From NCBI GenBank assembly GCA_046582185.1, contig JAYGEX010000007.1, positions 1 to 64,000 on the forward strand: DNA of 64,000 bases. The letters are read 5' to 3'. Under the pieces are notes generated by a model. The model saw only the letters and a list, made by a program, of their open reading frames with translations, did not search any database and was not told the origin of the DNA. This DNA comes from GCA-002726655 sp046582185. Its GTDB lineage: Bacteria > Pseudomonadota > Gammaproteobacteria > Pseudomonadales > Azotimanducaceae. The position numbers and the translations under genes were made by a program. Shown piece by piece: positions 1 through 7,721 of the stretch; the first letter of the stretch is position 1, and each line of letters opens with the position of its first letter.

Positions 1-19
1 CCGCTTAAAAACAAGTAAG

Positions 20-322
20 ATGACGAAAATAAAGTTTGGAACAGATGGATGGAGAGCCATTATTGCCAAAGAATATACTACCGATAATGTTGCAAGAGTT
101 AGTATTGCAGTTGCTGATTGGTTGAATGAAAATAATGACAGTTCTTCAGTAGTAATTGGCCATGATTGCCGTTTTTCAGGAGAGCTTTTTGCAGAAACAG
201 CTGCTAAAGTATTAGCATCAAAAGGAGTGTTAGTAAAACTAGCAAATGGCACAAAATATGTAGTCCTGGTGAGATTGCCCAAACCAGTAACTCATGAAGG
301 AATAAGCACCGGGGGTTTCTGA
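20..322 (+). pseudogene. N-terminal fragment of a phosphoglucomutase/phosphomannomutase
   Basis: The first 77 codons match the start of the alpha-D-phosphohexomutase family, which interconverts hexose 1- and 6-phosphates. The N-terminal FGTDGWR motif is present, followed by the family's first domain ending at a KLANG-like segment near base 250. After that the reading frame continues for 23 codons without family resemblance and stops, so the catalytic serine loop and three later domains are absent (the family is about 450-480 residues). Wording and AT-rich codon use resemble Bacteroidetes versions and are unlike every other gene here. It is either a decayed transferred fragment or, more likely, a chimeric contig end. 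The start at base 20 is the only plausible one; a weak purine-rich stretch precedes it. Confidence 0.6.
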
Positions 323-628
323 TTTCAAACTGGTCCAGCTTGTTCCTGTCGGTAAGGTTTTATTATAACCAGTGCATCGGTGGTTTGGCTTGTAGTTTGG
401 TATCAACGCTGTGACTTCCGTCTCTCTTGAATCTTGCCTTCGTTACGTGGCAATCGACGCCTTGATATGAAAAAATGCAAATAGTTTGTTGTAAATTCAG
501 GCAGGCAATTGCAGAGTAGCCGATGCAACGGAAATAGCGTACAAATAACGAGACTCATCGATTCCGTTGTGGCATACTTTCGACATATTATGTCAAGCGT
601 TAACTGATTCCTTAATTTGAGGAGAGCC
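251..628. other. Non-coding stretch before the stress module
   Basis: No convincing gene is visible between the broken phosphohexomutase and the lipoprotein gene. A minus-strand open frame at 403-747 resembles nothing I know and overlaps the lipoprotein gene. The right end contains the palindromic operator at 582-594 and the ribosome binding site of the next gene. Confidence 0.5.
582..594. promoter_or_regulatory. Palindromic operator-like site, copy 1
   Basis: GACATATTATGTC is a perfect inverted repeat of two 6-bp arms around one central base. It lies 35 bp before the ATG of the lipoprotein gene. The same palindrome occurs twice more, at 4386-4398 and 4421-4433, ahead of the second half of the same module. 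Placement at the head of both transcription units suggests a shared repressor or activator site. No regulator is proven. Confidence 0.65.
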
Positions 629-1585
629 ATGAGTAGGCTACGTAACTTCATCCAGCTGGCGGCGAGCCTTGCATTGCTTGTGGGTGCCCTCAGCGGGTGT
701 TCATCTGGTGAATCCAAAGTCGAGGCAGCCATGTTAAAAACTGGCAATCAGCTGCAAGTGCTTAATTCGGCCCTCGATGGTGGCACCATCCGCAATGCTA
801 CCATCATCAAACAATACAGCTCTATTTTGAAATCCAGTCGTCCTGAACTTAAACCCTTGCTGTTTGAGTTGGAAAAGGATGCCACTACAATGAGCCCTGT
901 ATATACCAGTCTGCAACAGAGATATTCAGCGGTAAAAGACAATATTGAACAATTCGACTCCTGGACTGCGAAGGTACAGGAATTGAATGCCATTCAGACC
1001 GCGTCAACGGTGGCGATATATAACGATGCACTTTCGGATACCGTTAACGTAATTGCGGATCTGTCCCACGGTGAACTGGCCCGTGTTAACGCGGTCAGTC
1101 AGGAAGCAGAGCAGAAGGCCAACGGCTCGAAAAACTTTGGTGCCGGGAGCCAATACATCGGTAACCCTCATTACGGTCATTGGTCTCAGCGCTCCGGTGG
1201 ATCATTCTGGGCCTGGTATGGTCAATATCATTTTTTCTCCAGCATGTTTGGCGGTCGGCGCTATTACTACAACGATTGGGGCCGCAATCGTGGCTATTCT
1301 TACTACAATGATGTTGGCCGCAGTAGTTTTACCTCACGTTCCCAACGAGCCAGCCAAGGCGCTGTAGACAACCGGGCACGCAAGCAGTTTGGTTCAAAGG
1401 GTACTTACAAGAGCCCATATTCCAAGAGTAGGGTAGGCGCATCGGGCATTAGCAGAGCCAGTACTGCGCAACAAAAATCACTATTTAAGAGTCAGTATTC
1501 AGGTAGTAGCAAACGCAGCAAGTTTCAAAGCAGTAGCCGGAACAGCGGCTTCCGAACCTCTCGTGGCGTTTCCAGAGGCAAGTAG
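629..1585 (+). CDS. Lipoprotein of the PspA-linked stress module, Ser/Tyr/Arg-rich tail
   Basis: The product is a predicted lipoprotein of 318 residues. Its N-terminus is a short basic stretch, a hydrophobic core and the lipobox LSGC, so the mature protein would be lipid-anchored outside the inner membrane. Residues about 30-160 are helical and polar. From about 170 the chain becomes rich in Gly, Tyr, Ser and Arg, with aromatic runs such as RRYYYNDWG. This is reminiscent of, but not clearly homologous to, YjfM/YgiB-type (DUF1190) proteins that accompany yjfIJKL. The ATG at 629 is chosen because AGGAGA lies just upstream; a TTG at 617 is in frame but would include that site. It leads unit A (lipoprotein, DUF350, aminopropyltransferase). 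Function unknown. Confidence 0.75.
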   Translation: MSRLRNFIQLAASLALLVGALSGCSSGESKVEAAMLKTGNQLQVLNSALDGGTIRNATIIKQYSSILKSSRPELKPLLFELEKDATTMSPVYTSLQQRYSAVKDNIEQFDSWTAKVQELNAIQTASTVAIYNDALSDTVNVIADLSHGELARVNAVSQEAEQKANGSKNFGAGSQYIGNPHYGHWSQRSGGSFWAWYGQYHFFSSMFGGRRYYYNDWGRNRGYSYYNDVGRSSFTSRSQRASQGAVDNRARKQFGSKGTYKSPYSKSRVGASGISRASTAQQKSLFKSQYSGSSKRSKFQSSSRNSGFRTSRGVSRGK

Positions 1586-1604
1586 AGACGATGCACACTA
1601 AACA

Positions 1605-1629
1605 CACAGGAAAATGACACAGGAAATGA
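1605..1629 (+). repeat. Duplicated ribosome-binding segment before the DUF350 gene
   Basis: CACAGGAAAATGA and CACAGGAAATGA sit side by side. Each carries an AGGA motif followed by an ATG, but only the second leads, after a further short gap, to the DUF350 start at 1633. It looks like a small tandem duplication of a ribosome binding site. Confidence 0.55.
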
Positions 1630-1632
1630 ATA

Positions 1633-2532
1633 ATGGACTTGATTAACTTTAGCCCGGTTGATGTCTACGTATATCAGATTATTTTCATCAATCTTGTGAT
1701 TGCCGTCGGCCTGTTATCGGCCTTAAGGTTTGTGACCGGTGTAGTTGCGAACGTGAATAGCGCGGACGAACTCGCCACCAGGGACAACTTCGCCTTTGGT
1801 ATTGCCATGGCTGCCGGAATCATTGCCCTGGCGCTGATGCTTACCGGCGCTGTCTCCGGCGAGGTGGGTGATACTTATGTCAAAGAGATTGTCAGCGTAC
1901 TTGCTTACGGAATTCTTGGCGTTATCCTGATAAAGGTTGGACGTCTAATTCAGGACAAGTTTGTACTTACCGGCATTCAGATTCAGGAACAGATCAAAGC
2001 AGGCAATCTTGCTGCAGCGCTGGTTGATGCGGCCAATACGATCGCTACTGGATTGGTGCTTCGCGCGGTCATGCTTTGGGTTGAAAGCGATACCTTAAAG
2101 GGGCTGCTGGTTGTACTCGCTGCCTTCCTGATTACGCAAGTGTTGATGGCACTGGTCAGTAAATTTCGCGTTCTAGTCTACGCCCGTCGCCACAACGGTG
2201 AGAGCCTCCATTCAGTATTTGAGGCTGGTAAAGTATCTCTGGCGATTCGATTCTTCGGGCACTTGATGGGCGTTGCTCTGGCTATCACTGCAGCGTCAGG
2301 GGTCGTTGCCTACCAGACAGAGAATCTGCTGATGGCACTGGGAACCTGGGCAGCAATTGCGCTTCTGTTCTCCATTTTGGTATCTGTTATTGCAAGCCTT
2401 GCACGCAATGTGGTCCTCTATGGTGTTGATGTTGTTGAAGAAGTGGATCACCAGAATAATATTGGGGTTGCGTCTATTGAGGCGGCGATCTCGATTTCCA
2501 TTGGACTCTTTTTTGTCGCTCTATTCACATAG
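1633..2532 (+). CDS. Double DUF350 (YjfL-like) membrane protein
   Basis: A hydrophobic protein of 299 residues with about eight membrane segments (approx. 12-35, 53-74, 84-104, 125-149, 155-176, 205-228, 234-258, 275-298). The two halves have the same layout of four helices, as expected for two fused DUF350 units; E. coli YjfL has one. DUF350 proteins are repeatedly found beside PspA, spermidine synthase and K+ channel genes and have been proposed to act as inner-membrane channels or sensors; this is family knowledge, not proven here. The ATG at 1633 follows an AGGAA site. The gene lies 47 bp after the lipoprotein gene and shares its direction, and its stop codon lies in a short repeat array. 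Confidence 0.85.
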   Translation: MDLINFSPVDVYVYQIIFINLVIAVGLLSALRFVTGVVANVNSADELATRDNFAFGIAMAAGIIALALMLTGAVSGEVGDTYVKEIVSVLAYGILGVILIKVGRLIQDKFVLTGIQIQEQIKAGNLAAALVDAANTIATGLVLRAVMLWVESDTLKGLLVVLAAFLITQVLMALVSKFRVLVYARRHNGESLHSVFEAGKVSLAIRFFGHLMGVALAITAASGVVAYQTENLLMALGTWAAIALLFSILVSVIASLARNVVLYGVDVVEEVDHQNNIGVASIEAAISISIGLFFVALFT

Positions 2533-2587
2533 GGGGATACTCGCATAAGGACCTCATACATAAGGACCTCTCACATAAGGAGAAGGT
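2527..2587 (+). repeat. 15-bp tandem repeats spanning the DUF350 stop codon
   Basis: Two near-identical 15-bp units (2543-2557, 2558-2572; core CATAAGGACCTC) are followed by a partial third (2573-2587). The segment 2527-2542, which holds the TAG stop of the DUF350 gene, looks like a diverged first copy. Each later unit carries AAGGA, so three ribosome-binding-like motifs stand in a row before the aminopropyltransferase gene. Confidence 0.65.
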
Positions 2588-2622
2588 TCCGGGTTATACA
2601 ATCGTGATCAGCCGCTCCTGTT

Positions 2623-4317
2623 TTGAGTAATACAAAACGCGAACTCCTGCTGCAGGATGTATTTCTGATCGTCGTCATGGGTGTGCTTGCGGCCTGCGGA
2701 TTAATCTACGAGTACTTGCTGTCGCACTACGCTGGCCGCGTCCTGGGGGCTGTTGAATCCGCTATCTATACGATGATAGGTCTCATGATCGTTAGTATGG
2801 GGCTTGGATCGTTTGCGGCCAGAATTATCAAGGAGCCGTTCACCGCGTTTGTGTGGCTTGAATCTATTATTGCCTTGTTAGGTATCAGCTGCATATTACT
2901 GATATCAGTGATGGTGGCATTCTCGTCGATCCTACCGCAGGTAATCGCAGAAACATTCAACATGCCGCCTGATTTAAGTCCTAATGGAGGGTTGCTAGCG
3001 ACATTGCATCGCCTGGCAGTTCTCAGCCCATATTTTTTTGGCATTCTCATCGGTTTCTTGATTGGCATGGAGATACCAATTATTGCCCGTGTGCGTGAGG
3101 CGGTTTATGGCCAGCATCTGGAGCACAATACTGGCACTATCTATGGTGCCGATTATATTGGCGCCGGCATCGGAGCAGCCATATGGGTAATCTTCATGTT
3201 ATCGATTGATGTGACCAGGGCGGCGGTAATCACCGCACTTGCTAATCTGTTAGCTGGCCTATGCTTTCTCTTTAGGTACTGGGCGAAAATCAATCAGCGG
3301 GTGCTGTTGCTGATCGTTCACGGTTTAATCTTTGTGTTGGCATTGGCGGTTTACCAGTTTGGCGAGGACTGGTCGCGACGTATGACAGATCTTCTCTACA
3401 GGGATGAGGTTGTCTTCAACCACACTTCCAGATACCAGAATATGACTGTAACCCAGCGTTTCATCTCACCTGAATCAGAGCCCTTATATGGCTTCTTCCT
3501 GAATGGCCGCATGCAATTTTCAAGTAATGATGAATCAATTTACCATGGCATGCTGGTATTTCCGGCGATGTTGGTCGCTGAGAATCCCCGCAATGTGTTG
3601 ATTATTGGTGGCGGCGATGGCCTGGCGCTGCGTGATGTGCTTCGATTCGAGCCTGAGGCGGTCACGCTGATCGATTTGGATACCGAACTCGTCGAGTTTT
3701 TTACCGATAAATCGAATCTACCCTATTATCAGCAAGCCCTGGTTGACCTGAATGAACATTCGTTTTCGGATGACCGGGTCAGTGTTATCTTTGGCGATGC
3801 CTTTGTTGAGGTAGATAAGTTGTTGGCTAATCGCATGTTCTTTGATGTGATACTGGTTGATTTGCCAGATCCCAGCCATCCGGACCTCGACCGCCTTTAT
3901 AGCGACCATTTCTACGGGAGGCTGAATCGAATTTTATCCAGCAACGGCGTGATGGCGGTTCAGTCAACATCGCCATATCATGCAAAAAATGCATTTGTCA
4001 GCATCGGCAAAACGCTTGAAGTTTCTGGCTTCAACCATGTGCAGCAATACCGCCAGAATATACCCAGCTTTGGCGAGTGGGGCTGGAGCATTGCCAGCAA
4101 GCAATTAAAAGCCCCCAGGGCAAAACTCCTGGAGTATAAAACGCTGCCTATCGAACATACCTGGTTGACCAGGGATTTGATGATTGCTGCCTTTGAATTC
4201 CCGAGGGATTTCTTTGCCAATGCAGCCTCAATTGAAGCTAATCGATTGGGAACGAATCGAGTTTATCGCTATCACATAGAGGCGTGGCAGTCGGAACTGG
4301 GGATATATCAAAATTAG
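2623..4317 (+). CDS. Membrane-anchored spermidine-synthase-like aminopropyltransferase
   Basis: A protein of 564 residues with an N-terminal membrane domain of about six or seven helices (residues 10 to about 250) followed by a Rossmann-like methyltransferase-fold domain of the polyamine synthase family. The nucleotide-binding glycine loop GGGDG is at 329-333 and the acidic LIDLD follows about 25 residues later. The catalytic region reads ILVDLPDPSHP at about 410-420, matching the D-x-x-D-P motif of aminopropyltransferases. These enzymes move an aminopropyl group from decarboxylated S-adenosylmethionine to a polyamine; the fused membrane domain suggests work at the inner membrane, possibly supplying polyamine to the neighbouring channels. 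TTG at 2623 is the first start after an upstream in-frame stop; the nearest ATG would cut into the first helix. No AdoMet decarboxylase gene is in the window. Confidence 0.85.
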   Translation: MSNTKRELLLQDVFLIVVMGVLAACGLIYEYLLSHYAGRVLGAVESAIYTMIGLMIVSMGLGSFAARIIKEPFTAFVWLESIIALLGISCILLISVMVAFSSILPQVIAETFNMPPDLSPNGGLLATLHRLAVLSPYFFGILIGFLIGMEIPIIARVREAVYGQHLEHNTGTIYGADYIGAGIGAAIWVIFMLSIDVTRAAVITALANLLAGLCFLFRYWAKINQRVLLLIVHGLIFVLALAVYQFGEDWSRRMTDLLYRDEVVFNHTSRYQNMTVTQRFISPESEPLYGFFLNGRMQFSSNDESIYHGMLVFPAMLVAENPRNVLIIGGGDGLALRDVLRFEPEAVTLIDLDTELVEFFTDKSNLPYYQQALVDLNEHSFSDDRVSVIFGDAFVEVDKLLANRMFFDVILVDLPDPSHPDLDRLYSDHFYGRLNRILSSNGVMAVQSTSPYHAKNAFVSIGKTLEVSGFNHVQQYRQNIPSFGEWGWSIASKQLKAPRAKLLEYKTLPIEHTWLTRDLMIAAFEFPRDFFANAASIEANRLGTNRVYRYHIEAWQSELGIYQN

Positions 4318-4385
4318 TTCAGGGTAGCCCAGGGAAAATGGATATAGTCTGGGCTTTATGCAGAATGAAGTTCAAATTAAAACTT

Positions 4386-4398
4386 GACATATTATGTC
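4386..4398. promoter_or_regulatory. Palindromic operator-like site, copy 2
   Basis: This is the same GACATATTATGTC palindrome as at 582-594. The overlapping TTGACA at 4384-4389 resembles a -35 box, so a bound protein would cover a promoter. It is 35 bp, centre to centre, from copy 3. Confidence 0.65.
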
Positions 4399-4420
4399 GA
4401 ATCAACAAAACTAAGAAAGT

Positions 4421-4433
4421 GACATAATATGTC
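4421..4433. promoter_or_regulatory. Palindromic operator-like site, copy 3
   Basis: GACATAATATGTC is the same palindrome with the central base complemented. It contains CATAAT (4423-4428), close to a -10 box, and ends 22 bp before the DUF2170 start. An ATG inside it (4429) is in frame with that gene but is better read as part of the operator. Confidence 0.65.
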
Positions 4434-4455
4434 GCGTGTAGATAGAGGAGTAAGT

Positions 4456-4863
4456 ATGAACATACAAGAATTGGCGGTTAGGTTATCTGACTTACAGAGC
4501 TTTCAAGGTTATGAATTTGAGTGCCAGCCCATTCCGGGTGAAGTAGAGGTCTTACAGGTCACCGTCGGTGAGTTTGCTGAATTGCCGTCATTTGTATCGG
4601 TAACGGATACGCAGATATTGTGTATCACGTGGTTGTTCGCTGAGGACGAAGTGAAGGAAGAGTCACGCGCTGCCATGATGGAGGAAATGCTCGAACTGAA
4701 CATTCCGATCCCATTGTCAGCGTTTGCCAAAGTGGATAATCGATATGTTATTTACGGTGCTTTATCGATCAACTCGAGTATTGAAGACATATGCCAGGAG
4801 CTGGTTTCCCTGTCTGAGAATGCAGTAGAAGCCATTACGGTTCTTGAAGAGTTCTTGAAATAG
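4456..4863 (+). CDS. yjfI: DUF2170 family protein (YjfI homologue)
   Basis: A small acidic soluble protein of 135 residues. It resembles the DUF2170 family typified by E. coli YjfI, whose gene likewise sits directly before a PspA paralogue (yjfJ) and a DUF2491 gene (yjfK). No catalytic motif is visible and the biochemical role is unknown; the constant gene neighbourhood implies a partner of PspA. The ATG at 4456 is preferred over the in-frame ATG at 4429 because GAGGAG stands 5 bases upstream and the earlier ATG lies within palindrome copy 3. It heads unit B, 26 bp before pspA. Confidence 0.85.
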   Translation: MNIQELAVRLSDLQSFQGYEFECQPIPGEVEVLQVTVGEFAELPSFVSVTDTQILCITWLFAEDEVKEESRAAMMEEMLELNIPIPLSAFAKVDNRYVIYGALSINSSIEDICQELVSLSENAVEAITVLEEFLK

Positions 4864-4889
4864 TAAGAAATTGATTAAGGAGTATAGCC

Positions 4890-5576
4890 ATGAGTATATT
4901 GAAGAAAATCATGACAGCGATAAGAGGCGGTGCAAGGGAAATCGGAGAGTTGGTCGTCGATTCTAACGGCACCCGGATATTTGAACAGGAAATTAAAGAT
5001 GCCCAGAGTCATCTGAATAAGGCTCGCCAGGATTTAACAGAAGTGATGGCGAAGCAGATGCAGGCAGGTCGAAAGGTTGAGTCACTTAAATCAGAGATTG
5101 CTGAACATGAAGGTTATGCAGGTCAGGCTCTTGATAAAGGTGATGAAGCTTTGGCGCTTGAGATAGCGGATAAAATTGCCGGGATGGATGCTGAGCTAAA
5201 TGAGCAGACTGAAGTACATGACAGTTACTCTGCGCATGTTAGTCGACTTAAGACGATGGTGAAAAAAACTGAGCGCCAGATCAGGGAATATGAAAGGCAG
5301 CTGACCATGGTTAAAACAACCGAGAGTGTTCAGAAAGCGAGCGCGGCGATTACCGATAATTTTGCGTCAAGTAATTCAAAGATGCTGTCCGCTAAAGATT
5401 CCTTGGAGCGCATAAAAAAGCGACAACAGGATACCTATGATCGGCTGGCTGCAGCAGAGCAGCTGGAAGCAGAGAATTCTGATAAGGATCTGACCGACAG
5501 GATGAAGGCAGCTGGCATTGGCGAACAAGACAAGAATGCGAGTTCCGTTCTCGACAGAATTAGGGCTAGTCGCTAA
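4890..5576 (+). CDS. yjfJ: PspA/IM30 family protein (YjfJ-like)
   Basis: A charged protein of 228 residues, predicted almost entirely alpha-helical with long coiled coils (about 25-75, 90-145 and 165-200), typical of the PspA/Vipp1/IM30 family. The N-terminus is a short amphipathic segment as used by family members to bind stressed inner membrane. PspA proteins assemble on damaged membrane and limit proton leakage; that is family knowledge. The coupling to DUF2170 and DUF2491 marks it as the YjfJ subfamily rather than the pspABCDE operon PspA. An AAGGAG site precedes the start. No sigma-54 promoter or PspF gene is seen, so control is likely through the palindromes upstream. Confidence 0.9.
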   Translation: MSILKKIMTAIRGGAREIGELVVDSNGTRIFEQEIKDAQSHLNKARQDLTEVMAKQMQAGRKVESLKSEIAEHEGYAGQALDKGDEALALEIADKIAGMDAELNEQTEVHDSYSAHVSRLKTMVKKTERQIREYERQLTMVKTTESVQKASAAITDNFASSNSKMLSAKDSLERIKKRQQDTYDRLAAAEQLEAENSDKDLTDRMKAAGIGEQDKNASSVLDRIRASR

Positions 5577-5588
5577 GGCGCTCTGGTA

Positions 5589-6248
5589 ATGAGTTCATTC
5601 TTTAAGGGATTGTGGAGCAGAACCAAAAAAGCTCCTGAGTTGCGGGTGCTAAGCCACCCGCGCGAACTTGAACCCGAAGACATGATCCAGATGGCTAACC
5701 ATTTTGGTTTGCCAGAGGCGCTTCGCGATCAATCGTTCAAGGTTATTGGCATTTCGACTTATCAGTTCGAGCATGGGAATAGCCCGTGTTTTACGTTGGA
5801 AGGCACAAGTGACAAGCGTATCAATTTAACCATTGAATCTGATGCCGGGCGAGAGACGGCGGCATTTTCGCTTGGTATCAAGCGCAACATTGTGGAAGAA
5901 ATGTTCGACCTGGATGAATTCTCTGAAATTTTCGATGGCGATGGTGGTGCAAGCTTAACGCTTGTGAATGATGCTGGCATGAGTGCCTGGGTTGGTGGGC
6001 GGTACTTTCAACAGGCGAATGGTGAGCGTGGCTACTACTACGAGAAGGATTTTCGTGGTTCAGTACCACCTGAACATGAAGACGAAGGTGAACCATTTGA
6101 GTACTACCTGCTTGTAAGCGATGATGAGTCACATGGTGTGGAGATCGAAGTATTTGCTGGCGGTGAAACCGAAGTTTCTCTCGTCATTTATGTCGATCTT
6201 GAAATGATCAGCGGGCTGTGGCCTGCGGAGCAAGCAGTTAAGAAGTAA
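5589..6248 (+). CDS. yjfK: DUF2491 family protein (YjfK homologue)
   Basis: A soluble, acidic protein of 219 residues matching the DUF2491/YjfK family by its overall pattern and by its position 12 bp after pspA. No signal peptide, membrane helix or known active site is seen. Residues 60-190 are predicted beta-rich, with YYYEKDFRG and EVEVFAGGETEVSL-like strands. The function is unknown; family members consistently accompany YjfI and YjfJ, so it is inferred to act in the same membrane-stress complex. Confidence 0.85.
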   Translation: MSSFFKGLWSRTKKAPELRVLSHPRELEPEDMIQMANHFGLPEALRDQSFKVIGISTYQFEHGNSPCFTLEGTSDKRINLTIESDAGRETAAFSLGIKRNIVEEMFDLDEFSEIFDGDGGASLTLVNDAGMSAWVGGRYFQQANGERGYYYEKDFRGSVPPEHEDEGEPFEYYLLVSDDESHGVEIEVFAGGETEVSLVIYVDLEMISGLWPAEQAVKK

Positions 6249-6256
6249 GTGGAAAG

Positions 6257-6595
6257 ATGAGCACATCCAGAAAATGGGAGAAAGAAAAGAGAGTTGTGCG
6301 GGCCATGCAACTAGCCTTTGATGTGGGCGACGATATAAGTCGCAGAATCCGCCTTGAGGCTCTGCAACAGGGCCTTAGCCCCCCGGATCGTATTCGTCAG
6401 ATCCTGGGTTTACCGGTAAACAGCAAACCTCTTAGACCACGGCTATCCATCTCATTGTCCGAAACCGATTTTGCGTCGCTCGCTGCTATGTTCGGCGTAA
6501 CCGTCGACGAAAAATTAAAGATTAGACAGCTGGCCGCTGAGAAACTTATTGAGCATACTCGAACACCTGATGAAGTTGAAAACAATACAGAATGA
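6257..6595 (+). CDS. Small basic protein, possible tandem ribbon-helix-helix
   Basis: A protein of 112 residues that I do not recognise by name. It is rich in Arg, Lys and Glu, with two similar units: a short strand then two helices (about 17-50 and 60-97), the second starting RLSISLSETDF. This beta-alpha-alpha layout resembles ribbon-helix-helix DNA-binding folds, here duplicated in one chain. It starts 8 bp after the DUF2491 stop and its TGA overlaps the channel start by 4 bp, so it is translated with unit B. If it binds DNA, the palindromes at 582, 4386 and 4421 are obvious targets. A non-DNA role as a cytosolic adaptor for the channel is equally possible. Confidence 0.55.
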   Translation: MSTSRKWEKEKRVVRAMQLAFDVGDDISRRIRLEALQQGLSPPDRIRQILGLPVNSKPLRPRLSISLSETDFASLAAMFGVTVDEKLKIRQLAAEKLIEHTRTPDEVENNTE

Positions 6596-7686
6596 TTCGG
6601 CTTACATCTAACTACTGGCGTCGAAGACGCTTTCGCTTGTATAGCAGCCAGACCACAACGGATCGCCGCCGCCGGATATTGGAATTATTGCTCTTTCTGG
6701 TTGTTCTGGCTGGTGCGAATTCCCTGGCAATGGTTTTCTTTGAAGGTATGTCGTTTCCGGACTCCGTTTGGCTGACCCTGACGACGATGACTACCGTTGG
6801 TTATGGAGATTTTTCGGCCCAGACGGTTATGGGTCGCCTCATTACAATATTCTTAATGTTTTTTCTGGGCATATTTCTGCTCGCTCAAATCGTGGGTGAG
6901 TGGATCGAATTTCGTATGGCCAGACAGGAACGAATGCGCAAAGGCCTGTGGAGGTGGGATATGAAGGATCACATTGTCATTATTAATACGCCGGAAGTGA
7001 ATGGTGCCCGGTATTTGCGAATTCTGGTTGAACAGATTCGTAGCACGCCGCAGTTGGAACAACATCCTATAGAAATATTGTCATCCAGTTTCCCTGATGG
7101 CCTGCCTACCGAAATATCTGCCATGGGTGTTGTCTTGCATCATGGCCGGCCAGAAGGACGTACGGATCTTGCAGATGTGGATGTACAATTTGCGACGTTC
7201 ATTGTGTTAATGGCTGTGGATACCAATGATTATCGCTCGGATAGTCTGACGCTCGATATTCTTGATCAGTTGAAAAGCTTCGACGTTGGTGGGTATATAG
7301 TTGCAGAGTGTGTACAGGAGGCAAACCGGGAAAGGATCAAATCCCATGGAGCAGATGCGGTTATCCGGCCTGTCCGGGCATACCCTGAACTCATGGTGCG
7401 AGCGATGGCTGCGCCCGGGACCGAAGCCATTCTTGAAGATTTATTCCAGCATGCGGGCAATCACACGCGTCGATATGACATCGAATTCAGCGCAAAGACC
7501 TGGGGTGAAATGGCGAGCAAATTATTACTGCAAGGCCTTGGCACGCCCATGGGTTATCTGGATGTCGGCGGTCACATAGTCACCAATCCAAAGCCAGACA
7601 GCCTGGTGGCGGGAACTGCAATTTTTGTCATTGCAGGGCAGGATTCGCCTCCTGACCCGGATAAAGTAGCAGCCTGTATAGGATAA
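6592..7686 (+). CDS. Two-helix potassium channel with cytosolic regulatory domain
   Basis: A protein of 364 residues. After a basic N-terminus come helix 1 (about 29-49), a pore helix (56-66), the K+ selectivity filter TTVGYGD at 67-73 and helix 2 (78-104). The rest is a cytosolic region of 250 residues resembling a degenerate TrkA-N/RCK domain; the usual GxGxxG dinucleotide loop is not obvious. It would form a tetrameric K+-selective pore in the inner membrane gated by the cytosolic domain. The ATGA overlap with the previous gene indicates translational coupling. K+ channels of this kind recur beside DUF350 and PspA genes, consistent with a system sensing membrane potential or leakage. Confidence 0.88.
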   Translation: MIRLTSNYWRRRRFRLYSSQTTTDRRRRILELLLFLVVLAGANSLAMVFFEGMSFPDSVWLTLTTMTTVGYGDFSAQTVMGRLITIFLMFFLGIFLLAQIVGEWIEFRMARQERMRKGLWRWDMKDHIVIINTPEVNGARYLRILVEQIRSTPQLEQHPIEILSSSFPDGLPTEISAMGVVLHHGRPEGRTDLADVDVQFATFIVLMAVDTNDYRSDSLTLDILDQLKSFDVGGYIVAECVQEANRERIKSHGADAVIRPVRAYPELMVRAMAAPGTEAILEDLFQHAGNHTRRYDIEFSAKTWGEMASKLLLQGLGTPMGYLDVGGHIVTNPKPDSLVAGTAIFVIAGQDSPPDPDKVAACIG

Positions 7687-7721
7687 GAAATGGCTTTGAT
7701 AGCTGAAAGACATCAAAGATA

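Noticed and set aside
560..600. Possible sigma-54 promoter before the PspA-linked module
   Set aside because: A GTGGCA is present but the -12 GC element is not at the required distance.
403..747. Minus-strand open frame of 114 codons
   Set aside because: It overlaps the lipoprotein start and its operator, has no ribosome site and no family resemblance.
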